A DNA stretch of 64,000 nucleotides from Vicinamibacterales bacterium (GTDB taxonomy: Bacteria; Acidobacteriota; Vicinamibacteria; Vicinamibacterales; UBA2999), in the NCBI GenBank assembly GCA_041659285.1, contig JBAZYO010000003.1, positions 372,001-436,000 of the forward strand, written 5' to 3'. Below the pieces are notes generated by a model. The model had not been told where the DNA came from and searched no databases. It saw nothing but the letters and a program-made list of their open reading frames with translations. Shown piece by piece: positions 7,924 through 17,752 of the stretch; the stretch's first letter is position 1; every line of letters starts with the position of its first letter. The position numbers and the translations under genes are program-made.

Positions 7924-8856
7924 CTAGCGAGCGAGAGCAGCGGTAGCGGCGTCAGCCTGTTCGTGCGCGTGATACGAACTGCGGACCAGCGGGCCGGCTT
8001 CGACGTGGACGAACCCGAGGCCGAGCGCAATGCGCTTGAGTTCCCGGAACTCGTCCGGGTGGTAATACCGCGTCATCACGGCGTGGTCGTTCGACGGCCG
8101 CAGGTACTGCCCAAGCGTGAGGATCGAGACGCCGACATTGCGGAGATCCTTGAAGACCTGGACCACTTCCTCGTGTTCCTCGCCGAGCCCCATCATCATC
8201 CCGGTCTTGGTCGGGATGCCGGGCGCGAAGTGCCGGGCGCGGTCGAGCAGTGCGAGCGTGCGCGCGTACTTGCCGCCCGAGCGCACGGCCCGATACAGGC
8301 GCGGCACGGTCTCGGTGTTGTGGTTGAGGATGTCGGGCTTCGCGTTGAGCACGATTTCGAGCGGGCCGGCCTCGCCCTTGAAGTCGGGGATCAGCACTTC
8401 GACGCGGCACTCGGGCAGGCGCTGCTTGATCTCGCGGATGGTGTCCGCGAAGATGCCGGCGCCGCCGTCGGGCTGGTCGTCGCGATCGACCGAGGTGATC
8501 ACCGCGTACTTCAGGTTCATCTGCTCGACGGCCTCGCCGACGCGCCGCGGCTCGTCGATGTCGAGGGTGGCGGGCTTGCCGTGCGCCACCGCGCAGTAGG
8601 TGCAGGCGCGCGTGCAGACGTCGCCGAGGATCATGAAGGTCGCCGTGCCGTGGTGCCAGCACTCGCCGATGTTGGGGCAGTGCGCGTCTTCGCAGACCGT
8701 GTTGAGCTTGAGGTCGCGCATGATGCCGCGCAGGCGAAGGTAGTTCTCCGACCCCGGCGCCCGGACCTTGAGCCATTCCGGCTTCGGCTCGCGCTTGGGC
8801 GCCGCAGCGTCAGCGGCGGCGGCCGGCTTCACGAAATGTAACGGCGCTTCGATCAT
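7924..8856 (-). CDS. lipA: Lipoyl synthase
   Basis: 310 residues. Radical-SAM enzyme that inserts two sulfurs into protein-bound octanoate to make lipoyl groups of 2-oxoacid dehydrogenases and GcvH. The auxiliary-cluster motif CEDAHCPNIGEC and the radical-SAM motif CTRACTYC are both complete, and the conserved C-terminal RSSYHA serine is present. A longer frame upstream is open, but the ATG at 8856 directly follows GGAAAGGAG, a strong ribosome-binding site, and gives the expected length. No lipB lies beside it. It is divergent from the UPF0173 gene. Confidence 0.97.
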   Translation of the reverse strand: MIEAPLHFVKPAAAADAAAPKREPKPEWLKVRAPGSENYLRLRGIMRDLKLNTVCEDAHCPNIGECWHHGTATFMILGDVCTRACTYCAVAHGKPATLDIDEPRRVGEAVEQMNLKYAVITSVDRDDQPDGGAGIFADTIREIKQRLPECRVEVLIPDFKGEAGPLEIVLNAKPDILNHNTETVPRLYRAVRSGGKYARTLALLDRARHFAPGIPTKTGMMMGLGEEHEEVVQVFKDLRNVGVSILTLGQYLRPSNDHAVMTRYYHPDEFRELKRIALGLGFVHVEAGPLVRSSYHAHEQADAATAALAR

Positions 8857-8901
8857 CTCCTTTCCAGTGTAACTGAAAGGTGGACAGGTTACAGTTTCCC
8901 G

Positions 8902-9597
8902 ATGGCAAACCTGGCAATCACGTGGTTGGGGCACTCGTCGTTCCGCATCCGCACGCCTGGGGGCAAGGAACTGCTGTTTGACCCCTGGTACACCGGCAAT
9001 CCGTCGTTTCCGGAATCGGCGCGGCCGAAGAAGGCCGACCTGATCCTGGTCTCCCACGGCCACAGCGACCACATCACCGATGCCGCCGCCATGGCCAAGT
9101 CCACCGGCGCCACGGTTGTCGGCAACTGGGAGATCTATTCGTGGCTGGGCAGCAAGGGCGTCCAGAACATGGAGCCCATGAACAAGGGCGGCACGATTAC
9201 CGTGAAGGGCCTGCGCGTCACCATGACCGATGCGCGGCACAGCAGCAGCTTCGACGACAACGGCATCGTCTACCTGGGCGAGCCGGGCGGCTTCATCGTC
9301 AAGCTCGAGAACGGACAGACCATCTATTTCGCCGGCGACACCTCGCTGTTCGGCGACATGAAGATGATCGGCGAGCTCTACCAGCCTGACATCGCGTTCC
9401 TGCCGATAGGCGATCGCTTCACGATGGGGCCCGACACCGCCGCCATCGCCGCGAAATGGCTCGGTGTGAAACAGGTGGTGCCGATGCACTACGCGACGTT
9501 CCCGCTGCTCACCGGCACGCCGGAACAACTCGAGCAGCACCTGGCGGGGTCGGGGATTGAGGTGTTGAAGCTGAAGCCGGGCGAAACCGCCCAGTAG
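8902..9597 (+). CDS. UPF0173 metallo-beta-lactamase-fold hydrolase
   Basis: 231 residues, full length for the UPF0173 (YtkL-like) family of metal-dependent hydrolases. The metal motif HGHSDH lies near residues 53-58, and further ligands are the aspartate in FAGDTSLF and the histidine in VPMHYATFPLL. Cytoplasmic, with no signal peptide; physiological substrate unknown. The ATG sits 6 nt after TACAGT (8890-8895), so the mRNA may be leaderless. It is transcribed divergently from lipA with 45 nt between the start codons. Confidence 0.93.
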   Translation: MANLAITWLGHSSFRIRTPGGKELLFDPWYTGNPSFPESARPKKADLILVSHGHSDHITDAAAMAKSTGATVVGNWEIYSWLGSKGVQNMEPMNKGGTITVKGLRVTMTDARHSSSFDDNGIVYLGEPGGFIVKLENGQTIYFAGDTSLFGDMKMIGELYQPDIAFLPIGDRFTMGPDTAAIAAKWLGVKQVVPMHYATFPLLTGTPEQLEQHLAGSGIEVLKLKPGETAQ

Positions 9598-9614
9598 GAT
9601 GCGGCGTCTGGTCT

Positions 9615-9620
9615 TATAAT
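9615..9620 (+). promoter_or_regulatory. -10 box of serine hydrolase gene
   Basis: A perfect TATAAT ends 8 nt before the ATG at 9629. No convincing -35 box is seen at 16-18 nt upstream. The spacing fits leaderless transcription. Confidence 0.6.
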
Positions 9621-9628
9621 GCGGCCTC

Positions 9629-11107
9629 ATGACAAAGACATGGGCCGTCCTCCTTGGCATTGCCGTGTCGGCGGTTGCCGCCATCGCGCAGACGCCGACT
9701 GATGCGCGGCAGTTGCTGGTGGCCCGCGCCAAGTCGCTCGAGTTGAACACGCCCTACGTGCCGCCGCCGGGAGACCCGCTGGAACACTATGCTTCTGGCT
9801 ACGCGAAGATCATGTGTTCGGCCGTCTTCGTGAGCGGTCTCGATCCGGCGTTTGCCGCCGAGAACGTCGGCTACTTCACCGCGCCGTACGCCGAGCGCGC
9901 GAAGCTCGGCACGCCGAAGGTCGATCGCGCGAGGCGAACGGTCGAAGTGACCATGCCAAACGGCACCGTGCGGGTTGCGAAACAGGTCGGCAGCCAGGGA
10001 TGCGTCACGCTCCCGATTGGCAAGACCGACGTGTTCTTCACGCCGTCCATCGTCAAGAGCGCGCTGCCCGACCCGAAGACGCAGCCCTGGCCGATGGGCG
10101 ACGTGATGCCGACTGGCGCTGCGCCCGCCGGGGTCGACATGGTCAGGGTGCAGCAGGCCGTTGACGCGGCCTTCGACCCAGCCGGCATGACCGCCGCCTT
10201 CGTCGTCACCTACAAGGGGCGTATCATCGCCGAACGCTACGGCGACAACATCACGCCGGCCACGCCGCTCGAGAGCTGGTCGATGGGGAAGAGCCTCAGC
10301 GGCACGCTGATGGGTGTGCTGATCAAGCAGGGCGTCTACACGCTCGAACAGCCGGCTCCCATTCCCGAGTGGCAGGCGCCCGGCGATCCGCGCGCGAAGA
10401 TCCGCATCATGGACATCCTCCACATGTCGAGCGGGCTTCGCATCCGCGCGCCGCTGGATCCGGACTACGACGAGAACGGGCCGTATCCCGATCACCTTTA
10501 CCTCTATACGGGCAGCATTGATTCGTACAAGTACGCCGCGACGCGTCCCCTGCAGTGGCCGCCGAATACGGTCGGTCGGTATCGGAACACCGATCCGGTG
10601 CTGACCAACTACCTGATCCGCCTGGCGGTGGAGAAGCGCAAGGAGGACTACCATTCCTTCCCGCAGCGGGCGCTGTTCGACCGGCTCGGCATCCGCACGA
10701 TGGTGATGGACACCGATCCGTACGGCAACTTCCTTACGCACGGCTACGAACTGGGCTCGGGTCGCGACTGGGCGCGCATTGCCAACCTGTATCTGCAGGA
10801 CGGCGTGTGGAACGGCGAGCGGATCCTGCCGGAAGGCTACGCCAGGTTCGTGCGCACGCTCGCGCCCGCCTGGGAAGCCGACCAGCGCCCGATCTACGGC
10901 GGTCTGTTCTGGATCAACGGCGACAGCACGTTCCCCGCGCCGAAGGAAGCCTTCTATATGTCGGGTGTCGGTGGCCAGACGGTGCTGATGATCCCGTCGC
11001 ACCAGCTCGCGATCGTCCGGCTGGGGCACTACAAGGGCGTGGCGCCGGGCGGCCGCGCGCTGCGCAAGGCGGTCGGCATCCTGATGGAGGCGATTCCGCC
11101 AGCGTGA
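9629..11107 (+). CDS. Secreted serine hydrolase, class C beta-lactamase/esterase fold
   Basis: 492 residues with a signal peptide (cleavage after IAQ, near residue 21). The catalytic SMGK tetrad of the SxxK type lies around residue 227 in SWSMGKSLSG. The usual YxN position appears to be occupied by RYRNTD near 313, and the third motif is a Gly-rich GVGGQ near 448. Family members include D-aminopeptidases, esterases and penicillin-binding-protein-like enzymes; the substrate cannot be read from sequence. About 180 residues precede the catalytic serine, longer than the minimal domain, so an N-terminal accessory region is present. It is convergent with the TetR gene, 21 nt away. Confidence 0.9.
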   Translation: MTKTWAVLLGIAVSAVAAIAQTPTDARQLLVARAKSLELNTPYVPPPGDPLEHYASGYAKIMCSAVFVSGLDPAFAAENVGYFTAPYAERAKLGTPKVDRARRTVEVTMPNGTVRVAKQVGSQGCVTLPIGKTDVFFTPSIVKSALPDPKTQPWPMGDVMPTGAAPAGVDMVRVQQAVDAAFDPAGMTAAFVVTYKGRIIAERYGDNITPATPLESWSMGKSLSGTLMGVLIKQGVYTLEQPAPIPEWQAPGDPRAKIRIMDILHMSSGLRIRAPLDPDYDENGPYPDHLYLYTGSIDSYKYAATRPLQWPPNTVGRYRNTDPVLTNYLIRLAVEKRKEDYHSFPQRALFDRLGIRTMVMDTDPYGNFLTHGYELGSGRDWARIANLYLQDGVWNGERILPEGYARFVRTLAPAWEADQRPIYGGLFWINGDSTFPAPKEAFYMSGVGGQTVLMIPSHQLAIVRLGHYKGVAPGGRALRKAVGILMEAIPPA

Positions 11108-11128
11108 TAGAGCAGGGCGAAATCCGGA

Positions 11129-11713
11129 CTATTTCTTGAGAAGGCCGCCGACCAGGTAGTCGACAAAGGCGTCGCCGATCTGATCGGACGTCGCCGGGCC
11201 TTCGGGAGCGAACCACTTCGGAATCCAGTTGATGGCGCCCATCATCGCGAACTCGATGAGCTTGGGGTCGCCGGGCTTGAACAGCCCCTCGTCGATGCCC
11301 TGCTGAATGATCGCGCGCACGCCCTGGTCGAACTGGTCGCGCTTGACGATCACGCGCTTGAAGAGCACCGGCGACAGCGCTTCCGGGTCGAGGGTGAGGG
11401 CGGTGCCGTGGAGTTCGTCGAGGATCAGGTGCACGAAGGCGAGCACCAGCTTGCGCAGCTTGGCGTCCGGGCTGGACGTTTCCGCCTGCACGTCGGCCAT
11501 CAGCGTGAGCAGCAGGTCCAGCGAGTAATCGTGGCAGGCGAAGAGAATCTCTTCCTTGTTCTTGAAGTAGTAGTAGAGATTGCCCTTGGTCATTTCCAGC
11601 GCCGACGCAATTTCGTCAACGCTCGCGCCGTGATAGCCGCGCCGGCGGAACGCGGCGGCGGCGCTCTTAAGGATTTCCGTCCGGCGGTCCGACGCCGAGG
11701 CTGACTTGGCCAT
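11129..11713 (-). CDS. TetR-family regulator, probable repressor of the box genes
   Basis: 194 residues from ATG 11713 (MAKSASASDRRTEIL). An ATG at 11740 is also open, but it lies inside the operator, so I prefer 11713. The helix-turn-helix is at about residues 15-60 (GYHGASVDEIASALEMTKGNLYYYFKNKEE), followed by a helical ligand domain like that of acyl-CoA-responsive TetR proteins. The 17-nt sequence ATTTGAACGAGCGTTTA occurs in front of this gene and again in front of boxC. It therefore probably represses itself and boxC and is released by an aromatic or acyl-CoA. The ligand is inferred, not shown. Confidence 0.85.
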   Translation of the reverse strand: MAKSASASDRRTEILKSAAAAFRRRGYHGASVDEIASALEMTKGNLYYYFKNKEEILFACHDYSLDLLLTLMADVQAETSSPDAKLRKLVLAFVHLILDELHGTALTLDPEALSPVLFKRVIVKRDQFDQGVRAIIQQGIDEGLFKPGDPKLIEFAMMGAINWIPKWFAPEGPATSDQIGDAFVDYLVGGLLKK

Positions 11714-11738
11714 AGGGGACAAGCTGGTTATAGCATAC

Positions 11739-11757
11739 ATTTGAACGAGCGTTTAGG
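11739..11757. promoter_or_regulatory. TetR operator, copy 1
   Basis: ATTTGAACGAGCGTTTA plus GG, with the AACG-AG-CGTT half-site arrangement typical of TetR operators. It lies 26-44 nt upstream of the preferred TetR start. The same 17 bases recur at 13122-13138. A minus-strand TATAAC (11732-11727) is a possible -10 box just downstream. Confidence 0.75.
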
Positions 11758-11891
11758 GATGTGGTAGGCCCCGCACGTGGCATCCACCGGCGGAGTCCTG
11801 AAGGTCTGCCGCGACGGGTCGATTAGCTCATTGTGGCGTCTACCGCTGTGCCAGGCGTGACCATCCGCAGAGTCGTGTTCGTCAAGGCTCG

Positions 11892-13049
11892 ATGAGACTG
11901 GTACGCATTGAGGAACTGCGAGCCGGCGACCGGCTGGGCCGGGACATCTTCGCCCGACCTGAGGCGCTGCCGCTGCTGCGGGCGGGAATCCGGGTATCGG
12001 ACGGCTATAAGCGGTCCCTCGTGCGATCGGGGATTACCGCGGTCTGGATCGATGACGGGCTGTCGGCGGGCATCGAGCCGATCGAGATGGTAGCCGAGGC
12101 CACCAAGCAGAAGGCGCGGGGAGCGATTGCCGACGCGCTTCGAGAGGCATCCGAGACGCTGGCGACCGGAGGCACGTTATCGAGAGACACCGTCCGGGAC
12201 ATGCGGGGGGTGGCTGAACTGATCGTCGGGGACGTGGAGCAGAATGTCCACTCGGCGCTCGCGCTCAGCGACCTCGCCAACGCCGATTCCTACACGCTCA
12301 AGCATTCGCTTGCCGTAACCACCCTCGGCCTCGTGCTGGGCTCGCGGGTGATGCGGAAGTACGGATGGACCGATGGCGATGGCCACCGGCGCTTCGACGG
12401 CATCGAGGACCGCCTGTTGGAACTCGGGGTCGGCCTACTGTTGCACGACATCGGCAAGCTGGCCGTGCCCCCGGAGATCCTCCGAAAACCAGGGCCCCTG
12501 ACAGGCGAAGAGTGGACCGCAATGCGGGCTCACCCAACGCTGGGCTTCGAGATTCTCTCAAAGGCCGACGGCATCAGTCTCCTCTCGCGCGCCGTCGTGC
12601 GATCACACCACGAACGGTGGCTCGGTAACGGGTATCCCGACGGCTTGGCTGGGACCGCCATTCATTTGTTCGCCCGGATCGCGGCCGTGGCGGATGTGTT
12701 CGATGCGCTGACCTCGGATCGGCACTACCGCAAGGCCATGCCGCTGCGCGAGGCCTACGACTTCGTGGTGGACCGCGCCGATCGAGATTTCGACCGCGAG
12801 GTGGTCAGTGTCTTTCAGTCGTCGGTAGCCCCGTATCCACCCGGCACCCCGGTCCGGCTCTCCGACGGCCGTGGCGGCCTGGTCCAGGAGGTGCAATTGG
12901 GGGATGTGATATCGCCCATCATCCGCGTCGTCGTGAATGCCGCAGGTGAGCTGATACCCCCTCAGGTCGTCGACCTGTCGACGGCCGTGGACCTCACCAT
13001 CGTCTCGACAGAGGTCGAGATTCCCGCCGAGGTGCCGTTACCTCACTGA
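11892..13049 (+). CDS. HD-GYP domain protein, probable c-di-GMP phosphodiesterase
   Basis: 385 residues. An N-terminal DUF3391-like region (MRLVRIEELRAGDRLGRDI) precedes a complete HD-GYP domain with LLHDIGK (near 183-189), HPTLGFEIL, SHHERWLGNGYPDG (near 236-249) and ADVFDALTSDRHYRK. All expected metal and GYP residues are present, so degradation of cyclic di-GMP is likely. The C-terminal 70 residues look like a small beta domain of unknown role. Cytoplasmic. It lies between the TetR gene and boxC, so both copies of the TetR operator flank it; whether it belongs to the same regulon is unclear. Confidence 0.92.
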   Translation: MRLVRIEELRAGDRLGRDIFARPEALPLLRAGIRVSDGYKRSLVRSGITAVWIDDGLSAGIEPIEMVAEATKQKARGAIADALREASETLATGGTLSRDTVRDMRGVAELIVGDVEQNVHSALALSDLANADSYTLKHSLAVTTLGLVLGSRVMRKYGWTDGDGHRRFDGIEDRLLELGVGLLLHDIGKLAVPPEILRKPGPLTGEEWTAMRAHPTLGFEILSKADGISLLSRAVVRSHHERWLGNGYPDGLAGTAIHLFARIAAVADVFDALTSDRHYRKAMPLREAYDFVVDRADRDFDREVVSVFQSSVAPYPPGTPVRLSDGRGGLVQEVQLGDVISPIIRVVVNAAGELIPPQVVDLSTAVDLTIVSTEVEIPAEVPLPH

Positions 13050-13121
13050 ACTGCCGGCGAACCAGGCGGCAGGGCCGCCGCCGCCCGCCCAGGTCGAACC
13101 GATCGAGCTTCCGTTTTTCCG

Positions 13122-13153
13122 ATTTGAACGAGCGTTTAAGGACGTAGTAAACT
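13122..13153 (+). promoter_or_regulatory. boxC promoter overlapped by TetR operator, copy 2
   Basis: The operator ATTTGAACGAGCGTTTA (13122-13138) contains a -35-like TTGAAC (13124-13129). An 18-nt spacer leads to TAAACT (13148-13153), which ends 6 nt before the GTG of boxC. Operator binding would cover the -35 box, which fits repression. Confidence 0.75.
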
Positions 13154-13159
13154 GCCCTG

Positions 13160-14818
<1,659 letters not shown>

Positions 14819-14880
14819 GCCGCAGATGACGCCGAAGGCCAGGGCCGCAGATTACGCAGATTTCGCAGATTACGCAGATC
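14819..14880. repeat. CCGCAGATTACGCAGAT dispersed repeat
   Basis: The boxC-boxB spacer contains two partial units and then three consecutive GCAGATTacGCAGAT-type units (14844-14879). The same motif forms the ends of the large palindromes at 52012-52214 and 58774-58890. Confidence 0.8.
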
Positions 14881-14899
14881 TAGTCACGAGGGCGCGTCC

Positions 14900-16327
14900 A
14901 TGATTTCCGCCGAACGCATTCCCAATAACGTCAACCTGTCCGACAACAAGCGGCTGCTGCGCGCGCTCGAGCACTGGCAGCCGGCCTACCTCGATTGGTG
15001 GCGCGACATGGGGCCGCCCGGGTTCCAGGACAGCCACCAGGTCTACCTCCGCACCGCCGTCAGCGTCGACGCCGCGGGCTGGGCGCACTTCGACTACGTC
15101 AAGCTGCCCGAATACCGCTGGGGCATCTTCCTGGCCGAGCCGACGCACGATCGCCGCATTGGCTTTGGCGACTTCAAGGGCCAGCCGGTCTGGCAGGAAG
15201 TGCCGGGCGAGTTCCGCAACCAGCTCCGCCGGCTGATCGTCATCCAGGGCGACACTGAGCCCGCGAGCGTGGAGCAGCAGCGGTCGCTCGGCGCGCACTG
15301 CCCGAGCCTCTACGACCTGCGCAACCTGTTCCAGGTGAACGTCGAGGAAGGCCGTCACCTCTGGGCGATGGTCTACCTGCTGCACTCGCACTTCGGCCGC
15401 GACGGCCGCGAGGAAGCGGAAGCGCTGCTCGAGCGCCGCAGCGGCAACGACGACACCCCGCGCATGCTCGAGGCATTCAACGAGCCGATCGACACCTGGC
15501 TCGACTTCTTCGCCTTCACGATGTTCACCGATCGCGACGGCAAGTCGCAGCTGCTGTCGCTGTCGGAAAGCTCGCTGGATCCGCTGTCGCGCACCACGCG
15601 CTTCATGCTGACCGAAGAGGCGCACCACATGTTCGTCGGCGAGACCGGCATCGCCCGCATCCTCGAGCGCACCTGCCAGTTGCTGCGCGAGTCCGGCTTC
15701 TCCGGCGACGTCCGCCGGGCCGGCGGCATCGACCTGCCGCTCATCCAGAAGTTCGTCAACTTCTGGTTCAGCCAGAGCCTCGACCTGCACGGCAGCGAAG
15801 TGTCGAGCAACGCCGCCGCCTATTTCTCGAACGGCCTCAAGGGCCGCGCCGAAGAAGACAAGTTCGACGACGACCACGTGCTGGCGGCCAACATGTACGT
15901 GCTCGACATGATGGACGACAGCGGCCGCATCATCCGCGAGGAGGTGCCGATGCGCAACGCGCTGAACGAGGTGCTGCGCGACTGGTACGTCGGCGACTGC
16001 CAGGCCGGCGTCGATCGCTGGAACAAGCGCGTGCTCGAGGCGCACGGCATGTCGGACCGCATCGTGCTGCCGTCGCGCAAGTTCCACCGCAAGGTGGGTG
16101 TCTATGCCGGCAAGCACTTCGACCCCTACGGCAACCCGCTGACCACCGAAGAGTGGGAGCGCAAGAAGTACGAGTGGCTGCCCTCGCCCGAGGACAAGCA
16201 GTTCCTCCACAGCATCCAGGCCACCCCGGTCTACAAGCCGGGCCAGTTCGCCAACTACATCGCGCCGCCGCAGCGTGGCATCAACCGGCAGCCGATCGAC
16301 TTCGAGTACGTTCGGACGGAGGCCTGA
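14900..16327 (+). CDS. boxB: Benzoyl-CoA 2,3-epoxidase, oxygenase subunit
   Basis: 475 residues. It is the di-iron monooxygenase component that epoxidises benzoyl-CoA using O2 and electrons from BoxA. Glu120, Glu150, His153, Asp211, Glu240 and His243 are all present at the positions I recall as the BoxB di-iron ligands (motifs EEGRH and EEAHH), so the active site looks intact. Cytoplasmic. The ATG at 14900 follows boxC by 81 nt. The reductase gene boxA and a benzoate-CoA ligase are not in the window, so electron supply must be encoded elsewhere. Confidence 0.96.
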   Translation: MISAERIPNNVNLSDNKRLLRALEHWQPAYLDWWRDMGPPGFQDSHQVYLRTAVSVDAAGWAHFDYVKLPEYRWGIFLAEPTHDRRIGFGDFKGQPVWQEVPGEFRNQLRRLIVIQGDTEPASVEQQRSLGAHCPSLYDLRNLFQVNVEEGRHLWAMVYLLHSHFGRDGREEAEALLERRSGNDDTPRMLEAFNEPIDTWLDFFAFTMFTDRDGKSQLLSLSESSLDPLSRTTRFMLTEEAHHMFVGETGIARILERTCQLLRESGFSGDVRRAGGIDLPLIQKFVNFWFSQSLDLHGSEVSSNAAAYFSNGLKGRAEEDKFDDDHVLAANMYVLDMMDDSGRIIREEVPMRNALNEVLRDWYVGDCQAGVDRWNKRVLEAHGMSDRIVLPSRKFHRKVGVYAGKHFDPYGNPLTTEEWERKKYEWLPSPEDKQFLHSIQATPVYKPGQFANYIAPPQRGINRQPIDFEYVRTEA

Positions 16328-16386
16328 TCACGAACGGGCCACAGAGGCACAGAGATCCTTCTGCGAAAGGCCTGTCGGACCGAAGC

Positions 16387-16473
16387 ATGGACGCAAACAA
16401 GATCTCGTATCGAACTTTCGACGGCATAGCCACCATCACCGAGAAGCGAAAGCCGGACTGCGATGGACGTTAA
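16387..16473 (+). pseudogene. Remnant N-terminus of an enoyl-CoA hydratase (crotonase)
   Basis: A 28-codon frame begins MDANKISYRTFDGIATIT and ends at a TAA inside the next gene. This is what the first 18 residues of a crotonase-family hydratase look like; the usual continuation LNRP and the rest of the enzyme are missing, replaced by a charged tail EKRKPDCDGR. The ATG of the dehydrogenase at 16463 lies inside it. I read it as the scar of a deletion that removed most of a hydratase gene between boxB and the dehydrogenase gene. A short coupled leader peptide is the alternative. Confidence 0.55.
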
Positions 16474-17311
16474 GACGGTTGCGGTTCTCGGCGCCGGGAC
16501 GATGGGCCACGGCATTGCGCATGCGGCGATGGCCGCCGGCTACGCCACGGCGCTCTACGATGTCTCGCCGGCGCAGTTGGACAAGGGCAAGGCCGCGATC
16601 GACGCCGTGATCCAGAAGGGCGTCGAGTTGGGCAAGGTCACGGCTGATGAGGCGGCGTCAATGCGCGCGCGCCTCCGGTCGTGCACCGTCGTCGCTGACG
16701 CCGTGCGCGACGCCGACATCGTGATCGAGGCGGCGCCGGAGAAGATCGACCTCAAGCTGGCGCTCTTCCGCGAGGTGGAAGCGGCGGCGCCGGCCCACGC
16801 CGTGCTGGCCTCGAACACCTCGGCGCTCAGCATCACCGAGATGGCCGCGGTGCTGGCCAACCCCGGCCGCATGGGCGGCATGCACTTCTTCAACCCCGTG
16901 CATCGCATGAAGCTGATCGAAGTGGTGAAGGCGCTCGAGACCACGCCCGAGACGATCGCGGTGATGGAAGCGGTGTCGGCGAAGATGGGGAAGGAGACGG
17001 TGCTGGTCAGGGAGTCACCGGGCTTCGTCACCTCGCGCATCAACGCGATGATCGGCAACGAAGCGTTCTACATGCTGCAGGAAGGCGTGGCCAGCGCGCG
17101 CGACATCGACAAGGCGCTGAAGCTCGGGTTGAACCACCCGATGGGGCCGTTCGAACTGGTGGACCTGGTGGGGCTCGACACCCGCCTGAGCATCCTGCAG
17201 TACCTGCACCGGACGCTCGGCGAGAAGTTCCGCCCCTGCCCCCTGCTCGAGCAGCACGTCCGCGACGGACGGCTGGGCCGCAAGGCCGGCAAGGGCGTTT
17301 ACGACTACTGA
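16463..17311 (+). CDS. 3-hydroxyacyl-CoA (3-hydroxybutyryl-CoA) dehydrogenase
   Basis: 282 residues, the usual length for the short Hbd/PaaH-type NAD(P)-dependent enzyme. The dinucleotide motif GAGTMG lies at residues 10-15, the catalytic segment HFFNPVHRMKL near 141-151, and the C-terminal domain carries LGLNHPMGPFELVDLVGLD. It oxidises 3-hydroxyacyl-CoA to 3-oxoacyl-CoA. Beside the box genes it probably acts in the lower pathway, where 3-hydroxyadipyl-CoA is oxidised, as PaaH does. The start lies inside the crotonase remnant. Its 3' end overlaps the convergent cupredoxin gene by 7 nt. Confidence 0.93.
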   Translation: MDVKTVAVLGAGTMGHGIAHAAMAAGYATALYDVSPAQLDKGKAAIDAVIQKGVELGKVTADEAASMRARLRSCTVVADAVRDADIVIEAAPEKIDLKLALFREVEAAAPAHAVLASNTSALSITEMAAVLANPGRMGGMHFFNPVHRMKLIEVVKALETTPETIAVMEAVSAKMGKETVLVRESPGFVTSRINAMIGNEAFYMLQEGVASARDIDKALKLGLNHPMGPFELVDLVGLDTRLSILQYLHRTLGEKFRPCPLLEQHVRDGRLGRKAGKGVYDY

Positions 17312-17739
17312 ATGATGATCGTGCCCTTCAGGCCCGCGTTGTCGGGCAGGTTGTGGTCGTGAAACCCGCAGCTCCGGGCGGTGTTGAAGTTGCCCGAGGT
17401 CCGCTGCTGTCCCGCCGTCAGGAACCCGATCTGGTTGATCTCGACGCACTGCGTATGTTCAGGGTGCGGGTTGGACGACATGTCATGGGCGCGGCTGTCG
17501 TTGTTCACGATGGTGACGCGGCCGCCGCGCGCAATCGTCACGCTGGCCGGGCTCACGGCGCCGTTCGCGCCGATAGTGATGGTGGCCGTATCGCTCGGCG
17601 TACCGGTAGTTGGTGTGGTCGGCGTCGGGGTGGTGGCGGTCGGGGTGGTGGGGGTCGACGAACTGCCACCACCGCAAGCTGCCACTGAGGCGGCGACCAA
17701 CACGGCCACGCCCACTCCGGCCCAGATCGACTGCTTCAT
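17305..17739 (-). CDS. Cupredoxin-like lipoprotein
   Basis: 144 residues from ATG 17739, which has AGGAG upstream; the longer open frame is unsupported. The lipobox ends at Cys22 (SVAAC), and a Thr/Pro linker covers about residues 28-50. The remaining 90 residues look like a plastocyanin/cupredoxin beta-sandwich with candidate type-1 copper ligands His85 (RAHDM), Cys124 and His127 (CGFHDH). The axial ligand is unclear. Anchored in the periplasm or outer membrane, probably an electron carrier. Last gene of the run of same-strand copper/haem genes that ends here. Confidence 0.8.
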   Translation of the reverse strand: MKQSIWAGVGVAVLVAASVAACGGGSSSTPTTPTATTPTPTTPTTGTPSDTATITIGANGAVSPASVTIARGGRVTIVNNDSRAHDMSSNPHPEHTQCVEINQIGFLTAGQQRTSGNFNTARSCGFHDHNLPDNAGLKGTIIIQ

Positions 17740-17752
17740 ACTGCGTGAACTC

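Noticed and set aside
11714..11740. Longer TetR start at ATG 11740
   Set aside because: That ATG lies within the repeated operator sequence and just upstream of a -10-like box; the 11713 start fits the family N-terminus better.
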